Made by a program: the position numbers and the translations under genes. The notes below the pieces were generated by a model. The model was given only the letters and a program-made list of their open reading frames with translations. It did no database searches and was not told the origin of the DNA. A stretch of 64,000 nt of DNA from Thiobacillus sp. 63-78 (lineage in GTDB: Bacteria; Pseudomonadota; Gammaproteobacteria; Burkholderiales; Thiobacillaceae), in contig MKWM01000012.1 of the NCBI GenBank assembly GCA_001899765.1, positions 16,594-80,593 on the forward strand, read 5' to 3'. Shown piece by piece: positions 21,196 to 30,769 of the stretch; positions within the stretch are counted from its first letter, which is position 1; each line of letters begins with the position of its first letter.

Positions 21196-21498
21196 GTGAA
21201 TTTCTCCACCACCCTGCTGCTGATTCTGGCCTTCCTGGCCGCCAATCTGCCTTTCCTCGTCGAACGCATCTTCTTCGTCCTGCGACCTGGCGCAGGCCGC
21301 AAAAAGTTCGCCTGGCGCTTGCTGGAACTGGTGATCCTGTTTTTTGTGGTGGGCGGCATTGCGCGGCTGCTGGAAGGCAAGCTTGGAGACATCCAGCACC
21401 AGAACTGGGAATTCTACGCAGTCAATGCGTCGCTGTTCGTGGTGTTCGCCTATCCGGGCTTTGTCTATCGTTATTTGTGGCGGCGGCGCGGCGCGTAA
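21196..21498 (+). CDS. DUF2818-family small membrane protein
   Basis: 100 residues with three hydrophobic segments (about 5-22, 38-55 and 72-90) and the family-like start NFSTTLLLILAFLAANLPFL and end FAYPGFVYRYLWRR. DUF2818 genes commonly follow nuoN in betaproteobacteria, which supports both the family call and co-transcription with nuo; a role in complex I assembly is only a guess. The start is GTG at 21196. Its TAA overlaps the ATG of the next gene. Confidence 0.8.
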   Translation: MNFSTTLLLILAFLAANLPFLVERIFFVLRPGAGRKKFAWRLLELVILFFVVGGIARLLEGKLGDIQHQNWEFYAVNASLFVVFAYPGFVYRYLWRRRGA

Positions 21499-21716
21499 TG
21501 GATCCCCTGGAATTCAGGCTGCGCGATGAGCACGTCGTGTTATGCGATCTGCTCAAGCTCGCCGGCATCGCCGACAGCAGCGGGCAGGGCAAGCACATGA
21601 TCGCCCACGGCGACGTCACGGTCGACGGTCGGCCAGAAAGCCGGAAAACAGCGAAGATCCGTGCGGGCCAGACGGTCCGCTGCCTGGGCCGGACAGTTCG
21701 GGTCGTGGCCGGCTGA
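21498..21716 (+). CDS. S4-domain RNA-binding protein (YbcJ-like)
   Basis: 72-residue single S4 domain. The fold shows in VVLCDLLKLAGIADSSGQGKHMI, then GDVTVDGRPESRKTAKIRAGQTVR. Such small stand-alone S4 proteins bind structured RNA, probably ribosomal, but their target is not established. The ATG at 21498 overlaps the preceding TAA, so it is the last gene of the plus-strand block before the convergent methyltransferase gene. Confidence 0.85.
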   Translation: MDPLEFRLRDEHVVLCDLLKLAGIADSSGQGKHMIAHGDVTVDGRPESRKTAKIRAGQTVRCLGRTVRVVAG

Positions 21717-21750
21717 AGCGAAGCCCGGCGAGCCGGTCGTGCGCGACTCG

Positions 21751-22473
21751 CTATGGACCGTCTTTTCTGAACAGGTCGACCCGGATGGGAATATGAAGCG
21801 TAGCGCCGTCGGCTGACAGGTGGCGATTGAATTCCGATCGCACGTCCTCGTACAGTGCCGGGGAGATCTGGTGGTCAGTGTGGGTGACCTTGATAGTCCG
21901 GTTCTCGAACTGGCCGAAATCATCGAAATGAACAGGCTGCTGAAAGAAAGTCTGCCCCATGAGGGACAGGCGCTGCGTCGAAACGGCTTTCACCTCTGCG
22001 GCAAAGGCAGCCTCCCTGACCATTCTCTCGTCGTGGAACAGCCGGATGATCTCGTTGAAGTCGCCGGCGTAGACGGGCTCGGAAATGTAGGCCATGCCAC
22101 CCGGCTTCAATACTCTGCGGATTTCTGAGAAGACGTCGTCCATCCGCTCGAGCGGGACGTGATGCAGCGACTTGAACATCAGCACGATATCGACGCTTGA
22201 GTCGTCCACCGGAATGTCCTCTGCGCCGCCAAATTCGAATTGGACGTTGTCCGGCTTTTCCGCGGACTGATTCTCGGCGAGCTGCCGGGTGTCCACCTCC
22301 AGCGCAAGCACCGATGCGGCCGTCCGGGCGATCAGGCGGGTCTTGTCGGCCTTGCCGCAACCGAGTTCGAGCACTTTCGCGCCAGGCAGGGGCAGAAGTT
22401 CGTCGAGGATGTCCGCCTCGTCGGCCACGCGGACGGGGTTCGGGTCGGCAATGCGCATGTCGTCGGCTTGCAT
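21751..22473 (-). CDS. Class I SAM-dependent methyltransferase
   Basis: 240 residues from the ATG at 22473. Motif I, VLELGCGKADKTRLIA, binds S-adenosylmethionine. The acidic residue after strand 2 (LALEVD), FGGAEDIPVDDSSVDIVLMFKSLHHV and VLKPGGMAYISEPV complete a Methyltransf_11 fold. An upstream extension of the frame exists but runs through the intergenic region. The substrate is unknown. It is convergent with the S4 gene and downstream of a small conserved gene and mutS on the same strand. Confidence 0.85.
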   Translation of the reverse strand: MQADDMRIADPNPVRVADEADILDELLPLPGAKVLELGCGKADKTRLIARTAASVLALEVDTRQLAENQSAEKPDNVQFEFGGAEDIPVDDSSVDIVLMFKSLHHVPLERMDDVFSEIRRVLKPGGMAYISEPVYAGDFNEIIRLFHDERMVREAAFAAEVKAVSTQRLSLMGQTFFQQPVHFDDFGQFENRTIKVTHTDHQISPALYEDVRSEFNRHLSADGATLHIPIRVDLFRKDGP

Positions 22474-22532
22474 ATCAGGATCTCGTTGCGGGAATTCGCT
22501 TGGGCGTGCGGCCCGGATTGGCCCGCCGCGAT

Positions 22533-22820
22533 TCACAGAAAACAGAAAGTATAGCGTCCCGAATCGAATTCCACCGCCAGCCGTGCGCCGCGGTTCAGCG
22601 CATAATCCCAGGAACCCTTGGTGGCGCAGCCCTCGTGGCATTCGCTGACTCCGGCCGGCGATTCGAGGTCGCGTTCGCGGTCGTACCAGCTCAACAGCAT
22701 GGCGTCTTCGTCCAGTTGTTGCCGCGAGATGGCCGTCGCCAGCTTCAGCGCGGCGTTGAAATCGAGGCCGAGTTCCGTGGTGTCGAGCCGCAGTGTCTTC
22801 ATGGTGTTCGAAGCCTTCAT
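22533..22820 (-). CDS. Small conserved protein, DUF5619-like
   Basis: 95 residues. The central [21 protein letters not shown] and [17 protein letters not shown], then a short beta end GRYTFCFL, look like the DUF5619 family; I recall this by pattern only. The ATG at 22820 overlaps the mutS stop (ATGA), so it is probably translated together with mutS. An internal ATG at 22802 (MKTLRLD) is an alternative start. The function is unknown; its three His/Cys residues could bind a metal. Confidence 0.6.
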   Translation of the reverse strand: MKASNTMKTLRLDTTELGLDFNAALKLATAISRQQLDEDAMLLSWYDRERDLESPAGVSECHEGCATKGSWDYALNRGARLAVEFDSGRYTFCFL

Positions 22821-25375
22821 GATTGGGAGCCAGTTTGTGTTTTCAGGGCGTAGAGCATATCGAGCGCCGCCTTCGGCGTGAGCGCGTCGAGGTCCAGTTC
22901 GCGCAACTGCTCGAGCACAGGATGGGGCGGCGGGGCGTCGCTGGGGAGATGGGCGGCGAACAGGTCGCCCTGCGGGCCGGGCTGCAACTGCGCGTCCTCG
23001 AGTTGGCGCAGGTGGCGTCGCGCCGCGTGGATCACGGGATTGGGCACGCCGGCGAGGCGGGCGACCTGGATGCCGTAGCTCTGCGAGGCCGGGCCTTCTT
23101 CCACCGCGTGCAGGAACACCAGGTCAGCACCATGCTCCCTGGCATCGAGATGCACATTGGCGAGTTGACGGAATTCCTGCGCCAGTTGGGTCAGCTCGAA
23201 ATAGTGGGTGGCGAACAGGGTGAACGCGCGGGTGGCGGTCACCAGGTGGCGCGCCACGGCCCAGGCCAGCGCGAGGCCGTCGAAAGTGGACGTGCCGCGG
23301 CCGATCTCGTCGAGCAGCACGAGACTGTTCACGCTGGCATTGTTCAGGATGTGCGCGGTCTCGGTCATCTCGACCATGAAGGTCGAGCGTCCACCGGCCA
23401 GATCGTCGGATGCGCCGATGCGGGTGAAAATCTGATCCACGTCGCCAATCTTCGCCGTACTGGCGGGTACCCACAGACCACAACAGGCCATGAGCGTGAT
23501 CAGCGCCACTTGCCGCATATAGGTCGATTTGCCGCCCATGTTGGGTCCGGTGATCAACAGCATCTGCCGGCTGCGGCTGAGCGCCACATCGTTGGGAATG
23601 AAGTGATCGACCTGCGCTTCGACCACCGGATGGCGGCCGCCTCGAATGAGGATTCCCGGCTCGCTGGCGTAGTCGGGGGCGCACAGCTTCAGCGCGACGG
23701 TACGCTCGGCCTGGCTTGCCAGCACGTCGATCCCGGCCACTGCGGCGGCAATCGAAAGCAGGCCCGGCACATGCGGCGACAAGCTGTCGAGCAATGCCTC
23801 GAACAAGGTCTTTTCGCGCGCCAGCGCACGCCCCTGCGCCGATAGCGCCTTGTCTTCGAAGGCTTTCAGTTCGGGGGTGATATAGCGTTCGGCGTTCTTC
23901 AGTGTCTGGCGACGGCGATAATCGTCGGGAACATTGTCCGACTGGGCGCGCCCGACCTCGATATAGAAACCGTGCACTTTGTTGTATTCGACCTTGAGGG
24001 AAGCGATGCCGCTGCGTGCGCGTTCACGAGCTTCCAGCTCCAGCAGAAATGTCCCGGCGTCGCGCGTCAGGGCCCGCAGTTCATCGAGTTCCGCATCGTA
24101 GCCGTCGGCGATTACGCCGCCTTCGCGCAGCACACTGGCAGGTTCGGGCTGGACGGCGCGGGTGAGCAGGGCGTGCAGATCGGGGGGGATGGCGAGTGCC
24201 ATACTTAGTTCAGATAGCCATGAACGGTCATCGGGCAGCAGCGCGGCGAACCGGGGCAGCAGCGCCAGCGTATCGCGCAGGCTGGAAAGATCACGCGGCC
24301 GCGCATTTTTCAGGGCGATGCGGCCGCTGATCCGTTCCACGTCGGCGCAAGCTTTGAGCGACTGATGGAGCGCGGCGGCGATGTCCGGCAACCCGGCCAG
24401 CGTGCCGATGGCGTCACGCCGCTTGGCCAGCGTTTCGCGGTCGCGCAGCGGATGGTGCAGCCAGTGGCGCAGCAGGCGCGTACCCATGCCGGTGGCCGTG
24501 GTGTCGAGTACGGACAGCAGGGTCGGCGCCGCTTCGCCGCGCAGGGTTTCGGTGAGTTCAAGATTGTGCCGGGTGGCCGCGTCAAGCTGCACGAAATCGC
24601 TGTCGCGCTCTGCGCGAATCGACTGGATATGCGGCAATGCGGTGCGCTGCGTGCTCTGGATGTAATCGAGCAGGGCGCCCGCGGCGGCAATCGCCCGAGG
24701 CAGATCCGCCACGCCGAAGCCGATCAGGTCGCGGCTGCCGAACTGCTGCGCCAGGCGGGTCTGCGCGCCGAGCGTGTCGAATTGCCATGGTGCCAGCCGG
24801 CGGACTGCGCAGGCAGTCTCTGCAAGGACGAAATCGTCGGGCGCCAGGATTTCCGCTGGCCGTACTCGCGCCAGCAAGGCAGACAGCCCGGCGGGGTCGG
24901 TCTCGGCGATCTGGAAGCGCCCGGCGGCGAGATTGAGCCATGCCACACCGATGGATTCCGTGCCCGCCGCCACGGCAAGAATCAGGGTGTCGCGTGTCTC
25001 GTCCAGCAGGCTCGAATCGGTCAGCGTGCCGGGTGTCACGATCCGCGCGATCTGGCGTTCGACGGGGCCTTTGCTGGTGGCGGGGTCGCCGACCTGCTCG
25101 GCGATCACCACCGATTCGCCCAGCTTCAGAAGCCGCGCAAGATATTGTTCGGCGCTGTGATACGGCACACCGGCCATCTTGATCGGATGGCCGGCAGACG
25201 CGCCGCGCGTCGTGAGCGTGATGTTGAGCAGTCGGGCCGCCTTTTCCGCATCGTCGAAAAACAGCTCGTAGAAATCGCCCATGCGGTAGAACAGCAGCAT
25301 GTCGGGATGTTGTGACTTGATGCCGAGGTACTGCTGCATCATGGGCGTGTGCTTGGATAAGTCTATGTTATTCAT
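22817..25375 (-). CDS. mutS: DNA mismatch repair protein MutS
   Basis: 852 residues from the ATG at 25375 (a TTG at 25384 is in frame). The N-terminal mismatch-recognition domain has [15 protein letters not shown] with the Phe-x-Glu that stacks on mismatches. The ATPase has [13 protein letters not shown] (Walker A), [16 protein letters not shown] (Walker B) and THYFELTQL. It is the sensor of post-replicative mismatch repair with MutL. The upstream side is the left edge of the defence island, and a promoter-like pair sits inside the direct repeat there. Confidence 0.97.
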   Translation of the reverse strand: MNNIDLSKHTPMMQQYLGIKSQHPDMLLFYRMGDFYELFFDDAEKAARLLNITLTTRGASAGHPIKMAGVPYHSAEQYLARLLKLGESVVIAEQVGDPATSKGPVERQIARIVTPGTLTDSSLLDETRDTLILAVAAGTESIGVAWLNLAAGRFQIAETDPAGLSALLARVRPAEILAPDDFVLAETACAVRRLAPWQFDTLGAQTRLAQQFGSRDLIGFGVADLPRAIAAAGALLDYIQSTQRTALPHIQSIRAERDSDFVQLDAATRHNLELTETLRGEAAPTLLSVLDTTATGMGTRLLRHWLHHPLRDRETLAKRRDAIGTLAGLPDIAAALHQSLKACADVERISGRIALKNARPRDLSSLRDTLALLPRFAALLPDDRSWLSELSMALAIPPDLHALLTRAVQPEPASVLREGGVIADGYDAELDELRALTRDAGTFLLELEARERARSGIASLKVEYNKVHGFYIEVGRAQSDNVPDDYRRRQTLKNAERYITPELKAFEDKALSAQGRALAREKTLFEALLDSLSPHVPGLLSIAAAVAGIDVLASQAERTVALKLCAPDYASEPGILIRGGRHPVVEAQVDHFIPNDVALSRSRQMLLITGPNMGGKSTYMRQVALITLMACCGLWVPASTAKIGDVDQIFTRIGASDDLAGGRSTFMVEMTETAHILNNASVNSLVLLDEIGRGTSTFDGLALAWAVARHLVTATRAFTLFATHYFELTQLAQEFRQLANVHLDAREHGADLVFLHAVEEGPASQSYGIQVARLAGVPNPVIHAARRHLRQLEDAQLQPGPQGDLFAAHLPSDAPPPHPVLEQLRELDLDALTPKAALDMLYALKTQTGSQS

Positions 25376-25400
25376 ATTTATCAATAGCTTATCGAATCAT

Positions 25401-25430
25401 AGTGTAATTATTTTGGCAAATTTTGGGCAA
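25401..25430 (-). promoter_or_regulatory. Possible mutS promoter
   Basis: On the minus strand TTGCCC (25425-25430) is followed after 18 bases by TACACT (25401-25406), about 26 bases ahead of the ATG. The -35 element overlaps the 20-bp direct repeat that brackets the island. A weak match, listed because it lies in the only non-coding DNA upstream of mutS. Confidence 0.35.
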
Positions 25431-25434
25431 TTTG
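25415..25434 (+). repeat. Left 20-bp direct repeat of the defence island
   Basis: GGCAAATTTTGGGCAATTTG. It matches GACAAATTTGGGGCAATTTG at 48342-48361 in 18 of 20 positions, same orientation, 22.9 kb apart. The right copy is followed by more units of the same kind. It may be an attachment site or integrase arm-site remnant. Bases 25435-25669 between this repeat and the IS3 remnant show no gene that I can support. Confidence 0.55.
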
Positions 25435-25669
25435 AACGAGTTTTTTCATCCCCAGCCAGATGCGCCCCAGATCTCTGAGGGACTCCGAATCTATCCAGCG
25501 GCCATAGACTTTCACGAGCATCGAGTATCCATCTGCGCCGCCATCATCACTCTTCCGAAATTACTCCTGATTGTTTTTGTCGCCGGCTTGTTGCTTGCGT
25601 TTTCTCGTCCGGTCTTGAGCTTGAACAGTTCAAACCGAATCGCCCCGGGTTTCGTGGAGGCCATTTGGT

Positions 25670-26054
25670 TTAAGTACAGGCCGGTGATTTGGCCTTCTCG
25701 GCGAGTTGCCGGTAGTAGTTTGCCTCAGCTTCGGCCGGCGGGATATAGCCGATGGGTTCGAGCAGCCGGACGTGGTTGAACCACGCCACCCACTCAAGCG
25801 TAGCCAGTTCGACCGCTTCCCGCGTCTTCCATGGGCCGCGTCGGTGGATCCTTGTTCTCGCGCTCCAAAGTCTTGAGGCGTTCGCGCTCATCGCTGGTGA
25901 CGCCATCGCGCACGCCGGTGTCGATCTCGTGCTTGCGCACCCAGTCATGCAAGGTTTGCGAAACACAGCCGATCTTCGGGGCGATGGATTCGATCGCCGC
26001 CCACAACGACGGATATCGATTTGTGCAGCCCCGGCGCATAGCCTGTCCACGCAT
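25670..26054 (-). pseudogene. IS3-family transposase remnant (orfA/orfB internal deletion)
   Basis: On the minus strand, 26054-25850 encodes an OrfA N-terminus ([18 protein letters not shown], then [12 protein letters not shown], a helix-turn-helix). About 25830-25670 encodes an OrfB integrase C-terminus ([18 protein letters not shown], then GYIPPAEAEANYY) in another frame. The DDE catalytic core between them is deleted, leaving about 0.4 kb. It lies between the left direct repeat and the AbiE promoter and cannot be active. Confidence 0.8.
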
Positions 26055-26061
26055 CCCAACT

Positions 26062-26102
26062 CATACGCAAAAACCTTGGATTTGTGTCGGTTTTTGCATA
26101 TG
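26062..26102 (+). promoter_or_regulatory. abiE promoter with 14-bp inverted-repeat operator
   Basis: CATACGCAAAAACC (26062-26075) and GGTTTTTGCATATG (26089-26102) are inverted repeats matching at 13 of 14 positions around a 13-base spacer. A promoter TTGGAT (26076-26081)-N17-TATGAT (26099-26104) is interleaved with the arms, so a bound repressor would block it. Predicted transcription starts at about the ATG of the antitoxin gene (26111), which implies a leaderless mRNA. AbiEi antitoxins are known to bind inverted repeats in their own promoter. Confidence 0.65.
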
Positions 26103-26110
26103 ATCCGGGA

Positions 26111-26929
26111 ATGGCTTCCCTTGATCAATTCGTTGATGACCGGCTTCTCCATGGTCGTGCGCACTTCAACCGCGAAGAGGCGCTGGCTGCGGTCGGCCTG
26201 AATCCTGATGGCCTGACCGCCGCGATCACCCGGCTGGTAAAAAAACAGCGGCTGGCCAACCCTCGCCATGGCTTCTATTTGATCCTGCGTCCCGAGGACC
26301 AGATGGCCGGCGCCCCCGATCCCGTGCGCTGGATCGATCCATTGATGAAGTACCAGGGTCTCGACTATCGTATCTCGCTGCTGCGAGCTGCGACGTTCCA
26401 CGGTTCATCGCACCAGGCTGCCATGGTTTTTCAGGTGGTTGTGCCCAAGCAGTTGCGGGACTTCGAAATTGGACGCCACCGCCTCCAGTTTCTCTACCAG
26501 ACCCCCAAGGCCTTCGCAAAGCTCAATCAACCCGATTGGCTCGACCGGATGAAGAGTGATGCCGGTTTTGCCCAGGTGGCCGGCGTCGAGCTGACGTTGC
26601 TGGATTGCGCACGCTACTTCCACAAGGCCACCGGTATCAATGGGGTTGCGCAGGTCGCCAAGGACATTGGAGCCAAGGCCGAGCCGCGTGCGCTTGCCAA
26701 AGCGGCCGCTGCCTATGAAAACTCGTCCGTGCGACGACTGGGCTACCTGCTCGAACGGGCAGGGCACACGCGCCAAGCCAACGCACTGGAGCCCTTCGTC
26801 AAGAAAGTCAAGACGGCGGTGCCGCTGGATCCTTCCGTCAAGCCTTTCATTGAATCCCTTTCCAGGCTTCACCAGAAAGATGCCAGGTGGAAGCTCGTAA
26901 TCAATGAGCCTGTGGAGATCGATTTTTGA
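26111..26929 (+). CDS. abiEi: AbiEi-type antitoxin (type IV toxin-antitoxin)
   Basis: 272 residues. The N-terminal winged helix-turn-helix (HFNREEALAAVGLNPDGLTAAITRL) and the GFYLILRPED wing are typical of AbiEi antitoxins, which both repress the operon and counteract the toxin. The C-terminal antitoxin domain covers about residues 85-270. I take the ATG at 26111, eight bases after the operator; no Shine-Dalgarno is evident, which fits the leaderless promoter geometry. The stop overlaps the toxin gene by three bases. It is phage-defence-associated and lies at the left edge of the island. Confidence 0.88.
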   Translation: MASLDQFVDDRLLHGRAHFNREEALAAVGLNPDGLTAAITRLVKKQRLANPRHGFYLILRPEDQMAGAPDPVRWIDPLMKYQGLDYRISLLRAATFHGSSHQAAMVFQVVVPKQLRDFEIGRHRLQFLYQTPKAFAKLNQPDWLDRMKSDAGFAQVAGVELTLLDCARYFHKATGINGVAQVAKDIGAKAEPRALAKAAAAYENSSVRRLGYLLERAGHTRQANALEPFVKKVKTAVPLDPSVKPFIESLSRLHQKDARWKLVINEPVEIDF

Positions 26930-27795
26930 TTCCGAGTGCCTACATCCAGGCCTGGGGCACGCAAGCCCCTTGGCCCGACGCGCGGCAGATCGAACAGGAC
27001 CTGATTATCAGCCGCGCGTTGTGCGACCTGTTCAACGCGCCGATGCTGAAAGACAAGATCGCTTTCCGTGGTGGCACCGCGATCAACAAACTGCTGTTCA
27101 AGCAGCCCCTGCGCTATTCGGAAGATATCGATCTGGTGCAGACGCAAGCGGAGTCCATCGGCGCGACGGTCGATGCGATCCGCGAAGCCCTGTCATGGCT
27201 CGGCAAGTGCAATCGCGAGCAGGCGGGGCATTCGATGCACCTGGTGTTCAAGTTCACGCCCGAAGCTGACCCGCAGACGACGCTGAAGCTCAAGGTTGAG
27301 ATCAATACCCGTGAGCATGAACATCTGCTCGGCATCAAGTCGTATCCCTTCGCGGTGAAAAGCGACTGGTACCAGGGCGAGACCGAGATCGCGTCCTTCG
27401 AACCCGAGGAACTGTTCGGCACCAAACTGCGCGCATTACTGCAGCGACGCAAGAACCGCGACCTCTTCGACCTGCATCACGGACTCGACCAGCTCGCCAT
27501 GGATCGGGGCAAGCTCATCGCCTGTTTCGAACACTACCTTGCGCTTGAAGGCAAACCCATCACGCGTGCCGTCGCCGAGCAGCGTATGCTGGAAAAGCTC
27601 ACGCGCAGCCTGATCGAGGACATCGCGCCATTACTACCGGCCGGCGTCCGCTTCAACGACGACGATGCGATGCAGGCTTTCGAGCGCGTCTGGAAGGAAC
27701 TCATCGTCCGCATCAAAGGCGATGCGTGGAAGCTGACCGACAAAGTGCTCGAAGAACTGCGCGCAAAGAAATATCCCGGCCTGTTGAGCCGGTAA
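26926..27795 (+). CDS. abiEii: AbiEii-type nucleotidyltransferase toxin
   Basis: 289 residues starting at TTG overlapping the antitoxin stop. The nucleotidyltransferase signature FRGGTAINKL followed by YSEDIDLV gives the GGT/S...DxD active site. The downstream KLKVEINTREH and LFGTKLRALLQRRKNRDLFDLHH match the AbiEii/AbiGii family. These toxins transfer nucleotides to RNA, some to tRNA acceptor ends, and arrest growth during phage infection. The catalytic residues look intact, so the toxin is probably functional. Confidence 0.9.
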   Translation: MIPSAYIQAWGTQAPWPDARQIEQDLIISRALCDLFNAPMLKDKIAFRGGTAINKLLFKQPLRYSEDIDLVQTQAESIGATVDAIREALSWLGKCNREQAGHSMHLVFKFTPEADPQTTLKLKVEINTREHEHLLGIKSYPFAVKSDWYQGETEIASFEPEELFGTKLRALLQRRKNRDLFDLHHGLDQLAMDRGKLIACFEHYLALEGKPITRAVAEQRMLEKLTRSLIEDIAPLLPAGVRFNDDDAMQAFERVWKELIVRIKGDAWKLTDKVLEELRAKKYPGLLSR

Positions 27796-27884
27796 CCGAT
27801 TTGGCGATAGCTGTCGATCAACGCAGTTGGACGAAGCCGATCCCTGTATCATTTACCTTGACCCGTACGTTTGAGGCCTCTCAA

Positions 27885-28325
27885 TTGTCGAACATCGCAT
27901 CCGTTCTCAAGGAAGAAATCGCCCGACTCGTCCGCAGGCAGTTACGCGGCGAAACCGAAAACCTCAAGAAGGCATCGAGCCGTTATCGCGCCGATATCGC
28001 CGCTTTGAAGCGGCGCATCGAGGCCTTGGAAAAGCAGATATCCCGCCTCGAAAAAATGTTGCCGAAGAAGGCCGCGCCTATCGCCGACGGGGAATCCGAA
28101 ACGAAACTGAGATTCAAGCCGCAAGGTGTGCGTGCGCAGCGGACGCGGCTCGGACTGTCCGCGCCGGAGATGGGAGCGCTGGTGGGTGTCTCCGCCCAAA
28201 CCATATACAACTGGGAAACCGGCACGTCGCGCCCAAGGGCCGAGCAGCTCGCCGTCATCGCGGCCGTCAGGAAGATGGGCAAGCGCGAGGTCAAGGCACG
28301 GCTTGACCAGTTGCGAGCGGAGTGA
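27885..28325 (+). CDS. Helix-turn-helix protein with N-terminal coiled coil
   Basis: 146 residues from a TTG at 27885 (LSNIASVLKEEIARL), the usual beginning of this family; the open frame extends further upstream but without family features. Residues 5-70 form a charged coiled coil (KRRIEALEKQISRLEKM). A C-terminal XRE-like helix-turn-helix follows: RTRLGLSAPEMGALVGVSA, then IYNWETGTSRPR. It lies 90 bases after the abiEii toxin gene and could be a third AbiE-locus gene or an independent regulator. The target is unknown. Confidence 0.7.
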   Translation: MSNIASVLKEEIARLVRRQLRGETENLKKASSRYRADIAALKRRIEALEKQISRLEKMLPKKAAPIADGESETKLRFKPQGVRAQRTRLGLSAPEMGALVGVSAQTIYNWETGTSRPRAEQLAVIAAVRKMGKREVKARLDQLRAE

Positions 28326-28673
28326 TGGACCAGCACCGCCGCTCCTCCGCCGTACGAGAACCGCCATACCCTGGGAGCCCTGAAGGATCTCTTCGCCGAC
28401 AGGACCATCTAGGAACGCGTCGAGTACGAGAATGATATTGCGAACGGGTTCGGGCACCTTGGCCGGCCCGCGCTGACCACAGAGGTTGCGGCGGTCGACA
28501 ATCCAGGCATGGCAGGCAGGTCGTCGGCCAATCCTGTCCTTGGCCTAATGCGCTGAATTCGGCAGCAATCCGTCGCCTACCCGTCGTTCAGTCGTTGACC
28601 ACGGCATAAGGCGCGTGGACGCAGCCCGCGAACCCGACGGCTGAATGCCGAAGGGAATTGGCTTGATTGGCCC
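28326..28673. other. Gap with possible decayed coding remnant
   Basis: No intact gene. One plus-strand frame at about 28356-28560 reads protein-like (RHTLGALKDLFADRTI, a stop, then ERVEYENDIANGFGHLG) and may be a decayed gene that I cannot name. No promoter or repeat stands out. Confidence 0.3.
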
Positions 28674-29159
28674 CTATTCCACAGGGGTAAGCACCGAGCC
28701 GCGGCCTGACGTCGGCACCAACTCGACATACAGAGTTTTTCGCCCGACGATGACAGCAAGCAATGGCCTTTTGTCCCGACGCGTCGCTGATAACTGGTTC
28801 CATTCCGATCTGTCGAGACCAGAAGGATGGGGATAGTCTTCCGGATGGGTGTGCCATTCGCCCAAGTAGCGAATAGTTCCCTGACTCGTCGCCCATCGGG
28901 ACAGGGCGATGGCTTCATGACCAAACGGCATCCGCTCGAACAGGTAGCGAAACCGTCTATCCCAGGCCGTGGGAATCGTCGCTTGCTTGATGAGCATATG
29001 GCCTCCATGAACCGAACCGAGCAGAATTCCTCCACCTTCGCAGTCGGCATCACTGGCCTGAACATGCAGACGGAACGTCTCCAGCGTAGCCGTCGAGAAA
29101 TGCAGCAGCATTCTTTTGTCGTTGGTCGCCCATGAACTCATGAATTGCATAGGGGACAT
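28674..29159 (-). CDS. cap3: CBASS Cap3, JAB/MPN-domain deconjugase
   Basis: 161 residues with a complete JAMM metalloprotease site: Glu41 (DCEGGGILLG), His103 and His105 (GEWHTHPEDYP), Ser113 and Asp116 (PHPSGLDRSEW). In type II CBASS, Cap3 removes the nucleotidyltransferase from the targets to which Cap2 has linked it. It is last in a five-gene minus-strand operon and its start overlaps cap2 by 22 bases. An internal ATG at 29141 is an alternative start. Family call is strong from motif plus context. Confidence 0.88.
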   Translation of the reverse strand: MSPMQFMSSWATNDKRMLLHFSTATLETFRLHVQASDADCEGGGILLGSVHGGHMLIKQATIPTAWDRRFRYLFERMPFGHEAIALSRWATSQGTIRYLGEWHTHPEDYPHPSGLDRSEWNQLSATRRDKRPLLAVIVGRKTLYVELVPTSGRGSVLTPVE

Positions 29160-30769
29160 TCCGGATCTCGAAGTGGGTCGCAGTCGGGCGTGGCAAGCTG
29201 ATGGGCGCGGTCGACCATCCGGGTTCGCAATGCAGGGGAATAGATGCCGTTGACCCAGTCAAGTGTCATCTCAGCGCCTAGGCTGGCGGCATGCACCGAC
29301 ACCGAAGCGGGAAATGGCACGTACAAGCCCTCGCACCCATGCCCCGCCAAGATGGCAGGAAGAGGATCTATGGTGGAACGGAGTTCGCCTCTTCTGTTGC
29401 TATGCCACAGGCATCGATAGCACGCACCAGATGCGTTCGTCTTCAGGAGCGCACGGACAGCCGTTCCCGGCCCCTCGATCCAGACCGAAAGCATAGGTGT
29501 CTGGGGCGCATAGTGCCCGCAAAGCCAATGCCCGAGGGATTCTTCTCCGGTGGCATCGACGAGCAGGTCCAGCTCTCCTAATTGGGCTTGCCTGACGTCC
29601 ACGGGGATGGCACGAATATTGGCAGCCGGCGCCAAACGACGGAGCTCTTTCGCCATGGCCTCTGCTTTGTTCAACAGCAGGTCCGGAAATCCCAGGCGAT
29701 GACGCCCGATGTTTTGCGGAAGAAGACTATCAAAATCCACAAGCGTAAGTTTTCCACCGCATGTTCCTGCCCCGGCCTTGACCAGCATATCCGACAGATA
29801 TCCGCCGATCGTGCCGCAACCCACAATCGCAATTTTTTTACCTGCCAGCGTCTTTGACTTGGGCATGTTCCGCTGGGCGAGATATCGATCGTCGATTCTG
29901 ACCACCGAGGTTGGTATTACGCTCAATCCATAGCTCGGATCCCCGCGATCTGCGAGCTTGTTCTTCTGGACTGGACGTTGGCGGTCGTAGAGAACCGCGA
30001 AGCCATAGGTCATCAACGGCGATTCGATGATGATCAGGACTCCGTTGGCCTTTTTTCTTTCCCCCTCCTTGATGCGCTCATGAATCTTGCGCCGGCAGCG
30101 AGGGTCAAGGGTGCTTTGCCACGCCAAGATGTCCCCAACTGTTTTAGGGGGCCAATGGCTGGTCAGAGGGCGGGGTTGAGCCCTCGTCTTTACCCTGTAA
30201 GTCAGCACCGTTCTGTCGGTGACTTGGTAGCCGAGCGACTTCAGTTTTTCAGTTGTTCGACCTTCGTTGTCGGTGACGAAACACAAAGGGCTCCCATTGG
30301 CCTGCGCGACTATGCAGCTCTGTCGCCCTAAATCCTCGCCTTGCAGATCCACGAAACAATGCCAGCCGTGCCAGTAGGCGAAGAACTCTTCCGTGAGGTC
30401 TTCAACCATCTCCCCCTTCATGATCTGCCCGAGCACGATGGCGGCGCGTTGCAGGCATGCCAGGGATTGCCCGACAGGATCGTAGATGTCCAGAACGACC
30501 GTGCCCTTGGCGAGATAGCAGAGCATGCCATCTGCGCCAAGATGAGGAACCGCTGCGGGCAGCTCAGGAAGGATTTCCAGCAGCCGGATGCGAGGCAAAT
30601 CGAAGAACGTGGGGTCGAGCTGGAGTTCACACGGACAACCTTGGTCCGCATGGGGCGAGGTCAGTCGCCCGTGCAGCCTGAACCAGCCATCATCCGTCTT
30701 TCCAACAAACTCGAAGCCTCGCTGCTTGAGTGCCTCGATGACGTCTGCGACCGTGGCGACGCCGCTCAT
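29138..30769 (-). CDS. cap2: CBASS Cap2, E1-E2 ubiquitin-ligase-like fusion
   Basis: 543 residues. The N-terminal E2-like domain has the candidate catalytic Cys84 ([12 protein letters not shown]). A linker is followed by an E1/ThiF adenylation domain with [14 protein letters not shown] (residues 312-325), [17 protein letters not shown] and a Cys-rich segment (Cys450, Cys453) likely to hold the E1 cysteine or zinc. Cap2 activates the C-terminus of the CBASS nucleotidyltransferase and conjugates it to targets, priming the enzyme. I take the ATG at 30769, overlapping the cdnA stop (ATGA). The longer open frame upstream lies inside the neighbour. Confidence 0.9.
   Translation of the reverse strand: MSGVATVADVIEALKQRGFEFVGKTDDGWFRLHGRLTSPHADQGCPCELQLDPTFFDLPRIRLLEILPELPAAVPHLGADGMLCYLAKGTVVLDIYDPVGQSLACLQRAAIVLGQIMKGEMVEDLTEEFFAYWHGWHCFVDLQGEDLGRQSCIVAQANGSPLCFVTDNEGRTTEKLKSLGYQVTDRTVLTYRVKTRAQPRPLTSHWPPKTVGDILAWQSTLDPRCRRKIHERIKEGERKKANGVLIIIESPLMTYGFAVLYDRQRPVQKNKLADRGDPSYGLSVIPTSVVRIDDRYLAQRNMPKSKTLAGKKIAIVGCGTIGGYLSDMLVKAGAGTCGGKLTLVDFDSLLPQNIGRHRLGFPDLLLNKAEAMAKELRRLAPAANIRAIPVDVRQAQLGELDLLVDATGEESLGHWLCGHYAPQTPMLSVWIEGPGTAVRALLKTNASGACYRCLWHSNRRGELRSTIDPLPAILAGHGCEGLYVPFPASVSVHAASLGAEMTLDWVNGIYSPALRTRMVDRAHQLATPDCDPLRDPECPLCNS

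Noticed and set aside
21694..21725. Terminator between the S4 gene and the convergent methyltransferase
   Set aside because: Only a 6-bp CCGGCT/AGCCGG stem without a T run can be drawn; too weak to call.
25423..25779. 118-residue plus frame near the left island edge
   Set aside because: No usable start or ribosome site, overlaps the IS3 remnant and has no recognisable feature.
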